NCBI GenBank assembly: GCA_947451985.1
Contig: CANGBQ010000005.1
Span: forward strand, 1 to 35,720
DNA: 35,720 bases
Direction: 5' to 3'
Source of the DNA: Chitinophagaceae bacterium
GTDB lineage: Bacteria > Bacteroidota > Bacteroidia > Chitinophagales > Chitinophagaceae
Shown: positions 24,740 through 33,765 of the stretch, in pieces
How the letters are laid out: each line of letters opens with the position of its first letter
Numbering within the stretch: position 1 is the first letter of the stretch
Notes under the pieces: generated by a model
Databases searched by the model: none
The model's input: the letters and a program-made list of their open reading frames with translations, nothing else
Told to the model about the DNA's origin: nothing
Position numbers and translations under genes: made by a program

Positions 24740-25036
24740 ATGACTACACAAAGATTTATACAAATATTCAGATGGGTGGCTTTCGCAGAAGGATTGTCTT
24801 TTTTAATACTGCTGTGTATTGCAATGCCCTTAAAATATTTTGCTCACTTGCCTGCAGCTGTAAAAATTACTGGAATGGCACACGGGGTGCTGTTTGTCAG
24901 TTTTATGGTGTTGGCTTTCGAGGCCCTTGGCAGATTAAACAAAAAAGCCACCTGGTTGGGGTGGGCTTTTCTTTCTGCAATTATTCCTTTGGGTGCGTTT
25001 TATTTTGAAAAACAATTACAAAAGGAAAACGAATAA
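24740..25036 (+). CDS. DUF3817 small integral membrane protein
   Basis: A 98-residue protein with three predicted helices (about residues 12-30, 42-62, 70-88). The pattern FRWVAFAEGLSFLILL...GMAHGVLFVSFMVLAF...AFLSAIIPLGAFYFEKQL matches the DUF3817 (YdzA-like) family, including the Glu in helix I and the GMAHG motif. The function of the family is unknown to me. It starts 5 bp after mqnC and so is very likely co-transcribed with it, and converges with the amidohydrolase pair 9 bp later. A tie to menaquinone synthesis is suggested only by position. Confidence 0.88.
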   Translation: MTTQRFIQIFRWVAFAEGLSFLILLCIAMPLKYFAHLPAAVKITGMAHGVLFVSFMVLAFEALGRLNKKATWLGWAFLSAIIPLGAFYFEKQLQKENE

Positions 25037-25045
25037 ACAGTAGTA

Positions 25046-26254
25046 TTATGGACACTTGTTGCTCACCACTGCTCCATCAATAAAAACGGTACATACTTTA
25101 GTGGTGTATTCAAAAGGATCGCCATCATACAATACCACATCAGCATCTTTACCTACATCTATGCTTCCCACTCTGTTGTCAATGCCCAATAGCTTGGCCG
25201 GATGAATGGTAATGGTTTTCAGCGCCTCATCAAAAGACAAGCCATATGCCATAGCCATAGCTGCTTCATACAATACAATTCTGGTTTTGGGCACATACGC
25301 TTCATAGCCACTTTCAATACTAACAGGAATACCCGCTGCGGTTAATAGGGCGGCGCTTTCTCTGTTCATGTTTACCATATCGCCTTCATTGCGCGCCATG
25401 GTGGCATGAAGAATGATTTCTGCTTTTGACGATTTGATTTCATCTATCAATCGATACGCTTCGGCCGCTCCATCCAACACCAATCGAAGGTTGAATTCTT
25501 TTGCCAATCGAATGGCGTTCATAATGTCCACCGAACTGTTGGCGGTTATCAGCGCTTTGATTTCTCCTTTTAAAAGTTTGGATAGGATGTCCATATTCAA
25601 ATCAAGAGACGGTCTTTTGCTGCTGTCTTTGTCGTTCATTTTTTTCAGGTACAATTGCGCCTTCAACAATTCTGTCCGAATCATCGCCATTTGTTTTGCT
25701 TTGGTTCCTGGCGAACCATAATAGCCAGAAACGGAAGGACCGATGGTCATCGCCAACATAGAAAGAGGCTGAATGGTTACATTCTCTACGGTGCCGGGTT
25801 TTGTTTTGACAATCATGGTTTGTCCACTCACCAGCGCACCAATGCCATGTCCCGTGTGAAGGGTGGTGATGCCGCATTCTCTGGCTACTTTTACCAAGGT
25901 TTCATCCGGATTATACGCATCGATGGCTCGAAGATCTGGTTGGATAGGGCTGGATTTTTCCAATTGATCCTGGTCTACAGGTATATTCAACACGCCCGAC
26001 ATGCCGATCAGGGTTCTTGCATCTATCAGGCCAGGCGTCACCACATTGGATTGATAAAGGGTATATCCAGCAGGAATGGGCAAGTTGTTTGTAGTGCCTA
26101 CTTTTTCAATCTTTCCTTTGGAAATTAAAATGACGCCATTACGGATAGGTGTACCCGAAGCGGTATAAATAATGTTGGCTTTAATGGCTATTTGAGCAGA
26201 AACTGCCGTTGAAGTCCAAAGAATAGATGCCAGTAAAATAGCTTTTAATTGCAT
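25046..26254 (-). CDS. Amidohydrolase-fold paralogue lacking the metal-ligand motifs
   Basis: A 402-residue exported protein (signal peptide MQLKAILLASILWTSTAVSAQ). It has the overall imidazolonepropionase-like amidohydrolase fold: PIRNGVILISKGKIEKVG in the small beta-domain, VVTPGLIDARTL at strand 1, and LLGIDNRVGSIDVGKDADVVLYDGDPFEYTTKV at the C-terminus. The HxH after PGLID reads RTL. The histidines present in the upstream paralogue at HFHTH, MHHLSEGW and HTDD are replaced by ALITANSS, LDGAAEAY and IESGYEAY. It therefore looks catalytically dead. It follows its active paralogue by 27 bp, so the two may form a complex. Confidence 0.9.
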   Translation of the reverse strand: MQLKAILLASILWTSTAVSAQIAIKANIIYTASGTPIRNGVILISKGKIEKVGTTNNLPIPAGYTLYQSNVVTPGLIDARTLIGMSGVLNIPVDQDQLEKSSPIQPDLRAIDAYNPDETLVKVARECGITTLHTGHGIGALVSGQTMIVKTKPGTVENVTIQPLSMLAMTIGPSVSGYYGSPGTKAKQMAMIRTELLKAQLYLKKMNDKDSSKRPSLDLNMDILSKLLKGEIKALITANSSVDIMNAIRLAKEFNLRLVLDGAAEAYRLIDEIKSSKAEIILHATMARNEGDMVNMNRESAALLTAAGIPVSIESGYEAYVPKTRIVLYEAAMAMAYGLSFDEALKTITIHPAKLLGIDNRVGSIDVGKDADVVLYDGDPFEYTTKVCTVFIDGAVVSNKCP

Positions 26255-26281
26255 GTGGTATGTTTTTGCTAGCTGATATGA

Positions 26282-27598
26282 TTATTGTTCGTTGTCTTCG
26301 TTGTCATGGTGATGAAATTCCGATCGATCGGTAGAATACACCCCGTACCCTCCTGTTAAAAATGCCTTGTCTGCAGGATTTTGAATGTCCCATCTTTTTT
26401 CTCCTTCCACCCATGTTTGCTCCACTTTGGTATACACACTGAATGGATCACCCGACAATATGATGAAGTCTGCATCTTTTCCTTTTTCCAGTGATCCGAC
26501 TTTGCTAGACAAATCAAGCATTCTGGCGCCAGCGATGGTCACGGCTTCCAATGCTTTTTCTTTGCTCATGCCTTCTCTGACTGCCAATGCAGCGGAGCGT
26601 AAAAACAACCTAGAGTCTGTAATACCATCATCGGTGTGAAAAGCAACGGCTACGCCGGCTTTTTCCAAAGTGGCCCCCGTAGCCAATGATAGATTCACCG
26701 CTTCCATTTTGCCACCCGGAACTTCTATATTGATCAACGAGCATGGCACGCCTGCTTTGGCTATTTCATCGGCCACTTTCCATCCCTCAGAAAGATGGTG
26801 CATCACCATTCTGAATTTAAACTCTTGCGACAAACGAATGGCTGTTATAATATCATTGGCTTTGTGTGTATGAAAATGGACAATGCGTTTCCCCTCCAAC
26901 ACTTCTACCAAGGGTTCGAGTCGCAGGTTTCTTTCTGGCATTTTACTGCTGTCCTTGCCCGCTTTAGCGATTTTGTTTTTATATTCTACAGCTTGTAAAA
27001 AAAGCTCTCTCACCATGGCTGCGCTTTTGGCGCGGGTGCCCGGAAAACCACTGCTGTTTCTAATTGAGTTTGTTCCATTGGCCATCTTCATTCCGCCGTA
27101 CACGCCTTTTTCGTTTACAATCAGCATTTCTTCAATGGTTTTAGCGGGACGCATTTTTACATATACCGTTTGACCGCTCATGAGATGACCAGAGCCTGGC
27201 ATAATATTAATCGTCGTAATGCCGCCAGCCAACGCTTTTTTAAACCCATCGCTCGAAGGATTGATGGCGTCCAGGGCACGCGCGTCCGGATTGAGTGCAG
27301 CCGAACCGTCTCCTCCCTCCGGACCACCCAAATGAGAGTGGGTATCGATGAGGCCTGGTAAAATAACTTTGCCGGTCACGTCTTGAACGAGGGCATCAGC
27401 GGGCAGCTTGGTATTTGCGTCACCCACGCTGATTATTTTTCCTTTCCGCACCACCAAGACGCCGCGATCAATGGGCTTGCCATTCATTGAATAAATCAAA
27501 GCCCCCTTAAAAACAACGGGTTGATCTTGAGAAAAGGCTGAGCATGTCAAGGATACAAACAGGACAATTGCTGCACTGGTTTGGATAAAACGTTTCAT
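26282..27598 (-). CDS. Secreted amidohydrolase, imidazolonepropionase-like
   Basis: A 438-residue exported protein (signal peptide residues 1-23, ending CSAFSQ). It is a metal-dependent amidohydrolase with intact ligand positions: LPGLIDTHSHLGGPEGG (HxH near 86-88), RIVHFHTHKAND (about 242), FRMVMHHLSEGW (about 266) and AVAFHTDDGITDSR (Asp near 323). The C-terminal small domain reads VGSLEKGKDADFIILSGDPF. Its tail is acidic and His-rich (FHHHDNEDNEQ). The natural substrate is not evident; relatives hydrolyse cyclic amides or dipeptides. It lies directly upstream of its degenerate paralogue in one operon, with a -7 box 20 nt before the ATG. Confidence 0.92.
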   Translation of the reverse strand: MKRFIQTSAAIVLFVSLTCSAFSQDQPVVFKGALIYSMNGKPIDRGVLVVRKGKIISVGDANTKLPADALVQDVTGKVILPGLIDTHSHLGGPEGGDGSAALNPDARALDAINPSSDGFKKALAGGITTINIMPGSGHLMSGQTVYVKMRPAKTIEEMLIVNEKGVYGGMKMANGTNSIRNSSGFPGTRAKSAAMVRELFLQAVEYKNKIAKAGKDSSKMPERNLRLEPLVEVLEGKRIVHFHTHKANDIITAIRLSQEFKFRMVMHHLSEGWKVADEIAKAGVPCSLINIEVPGGKMEAVNLSLATGATLEKAGVAVAFHTDDGITDSRLFLRSAALAVREGMSKEKALEAVTIAGARMLDLSSKVGSLEKGKDADFIILSGDPFSVYTKVEQTWVEGEKRWDIQNPADKAFLTGGYGVYSTDRSEFHHHDNEDNEQ

Positions 27599-27618
27599 AA
27601 AAGAATGATGATGAAAAA

Positions 27619-27626
27619 CAAAAGTA
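27619..27626 (-). promoter_or_regulatory. Predicted -7 box for the amidohydrolase operon (TACTTTTG)
   Basis: TACTTTTG on the minus strand, an exact TAnnTTTG match, 20 nt upstream of the ATG at 27598. The octamer is identical to that of the act operon. No convincing -33 TTG is present at 17-21 nt. Confidence 0.5.
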
Positions 27627-27696
27627 AGGCCAAATGAGATGTAAAAAGCGACCTTCCTAGGAGAAGCGAGTTGATGTTGGATGTTAAAATGAATTC

Positions 27697-27891
27697 ATGA
27701 GACAATATTTAGACAGCCTTCGCGTTATTCATGGAAAATCAATACTCATGAAAACCCAGCACAAGCAAACCCATCCGGTCGTTTATGTAGTGAAAACATT
27801 TATTGAAAAACTCTTGCAACACCCAGAAGTATATCCCATTAAATATTATAAAAAAGGAACTCGGTATCGAAAAAACTGGAAAGGGGTATAA
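27697..27891 (+). CDS. Small basic hypothetical protein
   Basis: A 64-residue ORF, or 47 residues from the inner ATG at 27748, in the only sizeable gap of this region (27599-27894). It is strongly basic (many Lys, Arg and His), with a mildly amphipathic stretch VVYVVKTFIEKLLQHPEVYPIKYYKKGTRYRKNW. Codon use looks like that of neighbouring genes, and its stop falls 3 bp from the convergent SNF2 stop, both of which favour a real gene. No promoter box or ribosome site is evident and I do not recognise the family. It may be spurious. Confidence 0.45.
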   Translation: MRQYLDSLRVIHGKSILMKTQHKQTHPVVYVVKTFIEKLLQHPEVYPIKYYKKGTRYRKNWKGV

Positions 27892-27894
27892 TCG

Positions 27895-30800
27895 TTAACT
27901 AAACAGGTATTCTACATCGGCTTTTGTCAATGCCTTTACAAAGCCTGCTTCATCGGCAATCAATTCTTTTGCCAAAATTTTCTTACGTTCTTGGAGTTGA
28001 AGAATTTTATCTTCAATGGTATCTACACAAATCATTCTGTAAGCGAATATGTTTTTGGTCTGTCCAATCCGATGGGTTCGGTCGATGGCTTGTTGTTCTA
28101 CCGCAGGATTCCACCAGGGGTCAACAATATAAACGTAATCGGCGGCGGTCAAGTTAAGTCCGACGCCACCCGCTTTCAATGAAATCAAAAATACCCTGCA
28201 GGACTCTTCTTGTTGGAATTGCTGAATGGCTTTTTCTCTTTCTGTAGGGCTGGTGCTCCCATCAAAATAGACAAACGGAATTTTTTCTGCTTGTAGTTTT
28301 TCTTTCACCAAAGCCAACATGCCCAAAAACTGAGAAAAGATCAGCACCTTATGATCCCCGATGTTTTCGGATAGCTCCCTGGAAAGCTCTTCGAGCTTAA
28401 TAGAGTGATTAGGGTATTTTTCTTCCTCATTTAAAATGGATGGGCTGTCGCAAATCTGACGAAGCTTCATGAGCCCTTGTAAAATGGTGAGTTGCGATTT
28501 GTCTATGCCCTGCTCATCGATGGTGCCAAGAATTTTTTCCCGATAGCTGTTTCGATAAGCATCGTAAATCAGTCGTTGTTCTTTTTCCATTTCGCAGAAC
28601 AAAATGGTTTCTGTTTTTTCGGGAAGGTCTTTGGCGACCTGTTCTTTGGTTCTTCGTAAAATGAATGGATAGAGTAGCTTGCGCAAATGTTCCTTTTGTT
28701 CCTGTTCGCCAAATTTATCAATGGGCGTAGCAAATTCATTTCTAAAAAACTCCATAGAACCCAACAGGCCTGGATTTAAAAAATTCATTTGAGCAAATAT
28801 GTCAAACGTGTTGTTTTGCAAAGGCGTTCCGCTCATGCAAAGACGGTTTTTAGCAGTCAGCAAGGAGGCGGCTTTGGTGACTTTGGATGCCGGGTTCTTG
28901 ATGGCCTGGCTTTCATCCAAAATAACATAATCGAACAAGATTTTCAGCAATAGATTGATATCACTGCGCAAAGTTCCATAGGTCGTGATGATGATATTGC
29001 TTTGTTGCAACGCCTCCAGGTCCCTGATGCGGGTGTTGCCGTGGTGAATATGATACGTTAGATCGGGCGTGAATTTTTTCACCTCATTCTGCCAGTTGTA
29101 GATAAGGGTGGTGGGACAAATCACAATCGCTTTCAATGAACCATTGGTGGCCTTGTATTGCTCCAGCATGGTTAATGCCTGTACGGTTTTACCCAATCCC
29201 ATGTCGTCTGCCAAAATACCACCCCAGCCCACATCGTTTAAATAACTAAGCCATTGGTAGCCCGCTACCTGATAGGGCCGCAAAACAGCTTGCAAGTTGG
29301 AGGGGGTGTCAATTTCAGGAATATTTTTAAAAGAGCGGATGCGTTCAAATTTTTCGTCCAGTGCAAAACTAATTTCAGCCTCGTCTCTGTTTTCGTATAG
29401 CTCATCAATAACACTCATGTGATATCTTGATAAACGCAACTTGTCGTTTTTGCCATCTCCCACTTTGAACAAAAGCGCATAGCGTTTTAGCCACTCATCC
29501 GGAAGAATACCCAAGGTGCCATCAGCAAGCTGCACAAAGGATTGTTTGCCGGCAAGCGCTTTTTTAATTTCGGCTATTCCTACTCGTTGGTTGTCAAATT
29601 CAATTTCAACTTTGGCATCAAACCAATCCAATCCACTGCTGACATGAATATGGGTACTGGGTCGGGCAGTGTTGAACTTAAAGTTTTTAAGCGCTTCGAA
29701 TCCGTATACCGGAATCTTGGCTTCTTTCATCTCGTCTATAAACAGGAAAAACCAATTGTTTTTTAATACATCGGTGCCTTTCAGAATAAGGCTTTTGGTT
29801 TCGGGCTGACGAACAAACATTGAATGAAGTCCTTCTAGCTTTTGTATAAACGCTTCCTCTGCTTCGTTGTTTCGTTTGATGATTAAAATCTTATCCGCCT
29901 CTGGCAATACGATGGTGGGCTTGTCGCTGGGCTTGATGTCAAATCCCTGGTAAGAAAAAATAGGCTGGAACACAAGGTAATCGCCCTTTTCAAGTAGTTG
30001 CACTTTGATCTCGGGCACACCGCCTTTTACTTCTTTTACAAGGCTTTTATCAAAATCAACCGAGTAGTCTTTGGTAAGCGGAAGAATTTCTTTTTGCAGC
30101 GTAAGGGCCCAGTCTGCCTTACTAAATCGAATGCTTTTGTGTCTAGAAAATTTTTCCACCAGGAGCACATCTTCCGGCTTTTGCCAAGTATAGAGCTGGT
30201 TGTCATGTAAAAAAACCAAGCTGCTGTCGCACTCGTTGTCATCCAACGAAAGGGTTTCGCCGGGTAATTTTATCAAACAAATCAATTCAAACGCATCATT
30301 GGCATACCGAACCTTGAAAGCAGGTGAAATAAAACGATCGCTTAATTCGATTTCTTGTAAGTGATTGGTCTTAAATGTTTTTTTATCGGGCAAGAGAAAT
30401 ACAAACTGATTTTGCGATTGCTCTTCAAACATTTTTTTGAGTTTCGGATGCAGGTATTCTGCCATTAAGGATTTTGTTTCCTCTGGCAAATCATCACCAT
30501 CTGTATGAATGATGTTTTCCCAAATACCACTAAACGGAGAGTTTCTGTTCAGGTATTTGTGAATCTCGGGCGATTGTAGTTTTCTGATTTGCTGAAAGAG
30601 GTATTTGTCTTCCTCGTTGAAACAATCCAGGTTGACAAACTTCGTCAGGTCAAGGGCTTCTGTTTTGCCGAGGTATTTTTTGTTGTCCTCATCCGATTCT
30701 CCCTGAACCGCTCCCACCGTGAACCCGGGAAAGCTAGGGGTGTTGCAGTTAAATACAATGCCCAGTTTTTTGTGGTCGTTTTTGGTAGTTGGCTGCGATA

Positions 30801-31665
30801 CTACTTCTACTTGCTTTTTAGCCAATACCGAAGCGGCTGGCTTGGAAGGCAATGGAGACAATCCGGGAGATGAAGCAACCCTTTGAATGGTGGGATCCAA
30901 TAATTTCAAAAAAGGCTTTCCCTCTTTATAGGAAAATTCAAATTTACCGGCGAGGTCGTCCTGTAAGCTGTATCCGTAAATCTGTAAGAGTTTATTTTTT
31001 TCTTTGTCCCAATTGCGAATGGAGTCAAAATAATTGGAACCATAAGCATTCAGCAGCTGAAGAAACAACAATGTTTTGTGTTCACAAAGCGGATGCAAAG
31101 ATTCGGTGCAGGTACAAGAAGTGTCAAATGTGCGCTCTTCATTTTTTTGAAGGACAACTGTATAAGGGCTGCCCTCAATGGTCAATGAAGCTTCCACTCT
31201 TTCGTCTGCTGCTTTTACAATGCTGGCCTTGGTGGTGCGCAATATCTTTTCTGCTTCATCATAAATAGCCTGTGAGGATAACATTTTGATCGTTTTCAGA
31301 TCAATGTTTTTCATTTTGGCAATGGTATGATACTGGTTGTACTGAAAAATACTATTTCCCAACATGTTTTTATCGGCCATGTCTTGTAAACGAAACAAGG
31401 CCGCCGATTCGTGGCGACAAATGTCGCCCATGTTATAGGGACAAGTGCATCGAAGGGTTATTTGTTTGGGGTCGGCATATTTTTGAATGTACACCTTGTA
31501 AAAAGTATTGTAGCTATCGTCTTTCACCCTGAAAGCAATGCCACCCATCAATTCATCGTGCTCAATCATTTCCACAAACCCACCACTGTGTATTTTTTTT
31601 CCACGACGAATCACTTCGTCTGTCCCGTTGTTGTAAATGTGTTTTATGATGTGTGGTAGCGCCAA
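27895..31665 (-). CDS. SNF2-family helicase with two SWIM zinc-finger motifs
   Basis: A 1256-residue protein. An N-terminal SWIM motif CTCPYNMGDICRH (about residues 74-88) and a second CTCTESLHPLCEH (about 182-196) both fit CxC...CxH. A long middle region with no clear domain (about 220-770) follows. The SNF2 ATPase comes next: GGILADDMGLGKTVQALTML (motif I, about 817), VILDESQAIKNP (motif II as DESQ, about 916), LCMSGTPLQN. The helicase C half has LISLKAGGVGLNLTAADYVYIVDPWWNPAVEQQAIDRTHRIGQ. It should translocate on DNA and remodel protein-DNA complexes, possibly RNA polymerase as RapA does. The start is a TTG at 31665: conserved-looking residues begin there and the first in-frame ATG (31569) would remove them. 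Confidence 0.92.
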   Translation of the reverse strand: MALPHIIKHIYNNGTDEVIRRGKKIHSGGFVEMIEHDELMGGIAFRVKDDSYNTFYKVYIQKYADPKQITLRCTCPYNMGDICRHESAALFRLQDMADKNMLGNSIFQYNQYHTIAKMKNIDLKTIKMLSSQAIYDEAEKILRTTKASIVKAADERVEASLTIEGSPYTVVLQKNEERTFDTSCTCTESLHPLCEHKTLLFLQLLNAYGSNYFDSIRNWDKEKNKLLQIYGYSLQDDLAGKFEFSYKEGKPFLKLLDPTIQRVASSPGLSPLPSKPAASVLAKKQVEVVSQPTTKNDHKKLGIVFNCNTPSFPGFTVGAVQGESDEDNKKYLGKTEALDLTKFVNLDCFNEEDKYLFQQIRKLQSPEIHKYLNRNSPFSGIWENIIHTDGDDLPEETKSLMAEYLHPKLKKMFEEQSQNQFVFLLPDKKTFKTNHLQEIELSDRFISPAFKVRYANDAFELICLIKLPGETLSLDDNECDSSLVFLHDNQLYTWQKPEDVLLVEKFSRHKSIRFSKADWALTLQKEILPLTKDYSVDFDKSLVKEVKGGVPEIKVQLLEKGDYLVFQPIFSYQGFDIKPSDKPTIVLPEADKILIIKRNNEAEEAFIQKLEGLHSMFVRQPETKSLILKGTDVLKNNWFFLFIDEMKEAKIPVYGFEALKNFKFNTARPSTHIHVSSGLDWFDAKVEIEFDNQRVGIAEIKKALAGKQSFVQLADGTLGILPDEWLKRYALLFKVGDGKNDKLRLSRYHMSVIDELYENRDEAEISFALDEKFERIRSFKNIPEIDTPSNLQAVLRPYQVAGYQWLSYLNDVGWGGILADDMGLGKTVQALTMLEQYKATNGSLKAIVICPTTLIYNWQNEVKKFTPDLTYHIHHGNTRIRDLEALQQSNIIITTYGTLRSDINLLLKILFDYVILDESQAIKNPASKVTKAASLLTAKNRLCMSGTPLQNNTFDIFAQMNFLNPGLLGSMEFFRNEFATPIDKFGEQEQKEHLRKLLYPFILRRTKEQVAKDLPEKTETILFCEMEKEQRLIYDAYRNSYREKILGTIDEQGIDKSQLTILQGLMKLRQICDSPSILNEEEKYPNHSIKLEELSRELSENIGDHKVLIFSQFLGMLALVKEKLQAEKIPFVYFDGSTSPTEREKAIQQFQQEESCRVFLISLKAGGVGLNLTAADYVYIVDPWWNPAVEQQAIDRTHRIGQTKNIFAYRMICVDTIEDKILQLQERKKILAKELIADEAGFVKALTKADVEYLFS

Positions 31666-31731
31666 GTAAAATCAATTATTGAATAGATAGAATTCTTGCT
31701 GCCCCTGGTTGATTGTGAAAAGGGCAATTTG

Positions 31732-31739
31732 CAAAAGTA
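31732..31739 (-). promoter_or_regulatory. Predicted -7 box for the SNF2 gene (TACTTTTG)
   Basis: TACTTTTG on the minus strand, followed by CAAATTGCCC. It lies 66 nt upstream of the proposed TTG start at 31665 and within the 135-bp gap after comB. Same octamer as the act and amidohydrolase promoters. No -33 TTG at standard spacing. Confidence 0.45.
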
Positions 31740-31800
31740 ACGGAAAATAAACGAGACACGCAGGCTCGCAGACGACTTTGTGGAGAAATTATGTCTTTCC

Positions 31801-32541
31801 TTATCGAAGTGCGGATTTAATCAATTTGCCTTCGTGGTAGATGGGTACCACGGGTGCGGTATCTGGGGTTAGACAATGTTGAATGTCTTTTTCCAAGCCA
31901 AAAGCAGATAATCTTTTGTAATGGGAGGCATTGTTTTGTTTCATGAAAGTGAACAAATCAGCCTGGGCTTGTGTATACATCAGTTCAGCTATCGCAGATG
32001 CGTCGCAATCCACTGAGAAATGATGTTTAATTTGATGAATCACAGCGCCCGCAAACAAACTGTCTTCTATATTTACCCTGTCTTTCCAAGCAGCACAGGC
32101 CAACAAGACCGGTTTGTTTTGTTGAATCAGGTGTTCACATACGGCGCTCAGGTTGGCGAAAGCCCCTGTTATAACTTCATGGGCCCCATTGTTGAGGGCC
32201 ATGTGTAGTAGTTTTGTACCATTGGTGGTAGTCAACACCAATGTTTTTCCTGCAATAAATGATGCAGGATATTCGAAAGGAGAATTGCCGTACTGTAAAC
32301 CTTCTGCCACTTTTCCATCTCTTTCTCCCGCCGTGATGGCTTCCATTTGTTTACCGATGCGAATACACTCGGGCACGCTGTCTACCGGAATGATTTCTTT
32401 GGCTTCATGGTGTAAGGCAGTAGCAATCGTAGACGTAGCCCTCAACACATCAATAATCACCACAATGCTGTTGCTGATATCATATAGGTGTAGCAAGGCC
32501 GGTGAAAGACAGGTATATAAAGAAGGGCGATTTTGCTGCAT
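31801..32541 (-). CDS. 2-phosphosulfolactate phosphatase-like protein (ComB family)
   Basis: A 246-residue ComB-family protein. Motifs run in order: VVIIDVLRATSTIATAL (about residues 27-43), AGERDGKVAEG (about 71-81), LVLTTTNGTKLL (about 100-111) and LLACAAWKDRVNIEDSLFAGAVI (about 146-168). ComB is a Mg-dependent acid phosphatase that makes sulfolactate in methanogen coenzyme M synthesis. In Bacteroidota, which lack coenzyme M, the role is unclear; sulfonate metabolism is a possibility only. It lies 20 bp downstream of gcvT and is probably co-transcribed with it. Start ATG 32541 fits the family. Confidence 0.9.
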   Translation of the reverse strand: MQQNRPSLYTCLSPALLHLYDISNSIVVIIDVLRATSTIATALHHEAKEIIPVDSVPECIRIGKQMEAITAGERDGKVAEGLQYGNSPFEYPASFIAGKTLVLTTTNGTKLLHMALNNGAHEVITGAFANLSAVCEHLIQQNKPVLLACAAWKDRVNIEDSLFAGAVIHQIKHHFSVDCDASAIAELMYTQAQADLFTFMKQNNASHYKRLSAFGLEKDIQHCLTPDTAPVVPIYHEGKLIKSALR

Positions 32542-32561
32542 GGATATAACGTATAAAAAAA

Positions 32562-33647
32562 TTACTCAAAAGGAATTTTAACCACTTTGGCTTTTAGTGG
32601 ATTGTTTCGAACCATTACAGATATTTCTGTACCAATGGTAGCATATTGTTTTTGTACATAGCCCATGCCGATGGCTTTTCCTAAGGAAGGAGATTGCGTG
32701 CCAGAGGTCACCCGGCCAATGATGTGTCCTTCTGCGTCAGCAATAGGATAATCGTGTCGCGCAATGCCCCTGTCAATCATTTCAAAACCCACCAACTGCT
32801 GAGTGACACCATTTGTTTTTTGTTGTTCAAACAACACGCTCGATGTAAAGGGTTTGGTGAATTTGGTAATCCAACCCAAGCCTGCTTCGATGGGAGACGT
32901 GGTGTCATCGATGTCGTTTCCGTACAAACAAAATCCCATTTCCAGTCGAAGGGTATCGCGAGCGCCCAATCCAATGGGCTTAATGCCTTGAGGCGCACCA
33001 GCAGAAAAAATGGCTTCCCATATAGTATCCCCAGCATTGTCTTTGTCTTCAAAATAAATTTCTACTCCTCCGGCGCCTGTATATCCTGTGGCGCTGATCA
33101 ACACATTTTCTACCCCAGCAAAACGCCCCTTTACAAAAGTGTAATACTTCAAGTTGAGCAAATCCATTTCTGTCAGGGGTTGCAATATTTTGGTGGCTTG
33201 TGGCCCTTGCACCGCCAACAATCCTGTTTTGGAAGAAACGTTGTGCATTTCTACCTGTTGTGTATTATGGGTGGTAAACCAATTCCAGTCTTTATCAATA
33301 TTGCCTGCATTCACGACGAGCATATAGGCGTTATTGGGTTCCAAACAATAGACCAATAAATCATCTATGATTCCGCCTTCGCTGTTGGGTATACAGCTGT
33401 ATTGAACTTTACCGGCGGTTAGTTTGGCGGCATCATTGCTGGTAAGGCGCTGAATCAATTCAAGCGCATGAGGTCCCTTCAGAATAAACTCTCCCATGTG
33501 ACTTACATCAAACACGCCTGCGTTTTTTCTAACGGTTGCATGCTCTTCGTTGATCCCTGAATAAGAAATGGGCATATTAAAACCAGCAAACTCAGCCATT
33601 TTAGCGCCGAGTGAAAGGTGTTTTTGAGTGAAGGGAGTTGTTTTCAT
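32562..33647 (-). CDS. gcvT: Aminomethyltransferase GcvT (glycine cleavage T protein)
   Basis: A 361-residue folate-binding enzyme of normal GcvT length. It begins [82 protein letters not shown] includes the conserved Asp region for catalysis. [18 protein letters not shown] and [19 protein letters not shown] complete the fold, and the C-terminal barrel has [21 protein letters not shown]. It transfers the methylene group from the H-protein aminomethyl-lipoyl arm to tetrahydrofolate and releases ammonia. The other gcv genes are not in the window. It has its own promoter (33665-33694) with a 17-nt leader, too short for a glycine riboswitch. Confidence 0.96.
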   Translation of the reverse strand: MKTTPFTQKHLSLGAKMAEFAGFNMPISYSGINEEHATVRKNAGVFDVSHMGEFILKGPHALELIQRLTSNDAAKLTAGKVQYSCIPNSEGGIIDDLLVYCLEPNNAYMLVVNAGNIDKDWNWFTTHNTQQVEMHNVSSKTGLLAVQGPQATKILQPLTEMDLLNLKYYTFVKGRFAGVENVLISATGYTGAGGVEIYFEDKDNAGDTIWEAIFSAGAPQGIKPIGLGARDTLRLEMGFCLYGNDIDDTTSPIEAGLGWITKFTKPFTSSVLFEQQKTNGVTQQLVGFEMIDRGIARHDYPIADAEGHIIGRVTSGTQSPSLGKAIGMGYVQKQYATIGTEISVMVRNNPLKAKVVKIPFE

Positions 33648-33664
33648 GCAATCCGTTTAGGGGG

Positions 33665-33694
33665 CAAATGTAAATTAAAAAAGCGGCAGAACAA
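33665..33694 (-). promoter_or_regulatory. Bacteroidota-type promoter of gcvT-comB
   Basis: On the minus strand TTG (complement of 33692-33694), a 19-nt spacer, then TACATTTG (complement of 33665-33672). Both elements and their spacing fit the TTG-N19-TAnnTTTG pattern of the phylum's primary sigma factor. The gcvT ATG is 17 nt downstream of the -7 box. This is the best promoter in the window. Confidence 0.75.
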
Positions 33695-33711
33695 TTTTGA
33701 TCACTTTTGAA

Positions 33712-33748
33712 CGGATAGAAATAAAATATCCTGTCTTTCGACAGGATA
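33712..33748 (-). terminator. Rho-independent terminator after the PspC-domain gene
   Basis: A perfect 9-bp inverted repeat, TATCCTGTC (33727-33735) and GACAGGATA (33740-33748), with a 4-nt loop. Read on the minus strand it is followed by TTTTATTTCT. It lies 18 bp after the stop at 33766 and upstream of the gcvT promoter, so it separates the two units. Confidence 0.85.
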
Positions 33749-33765
33749 CAATCATCAAAAAGTAT

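Noticed and set aside
33648-33765. A glycine riboswitch before gcvT
   Set aside because: The predicted leader is only about 17 nt and the remaining gap is filled by a promoter and the upstream terminator.
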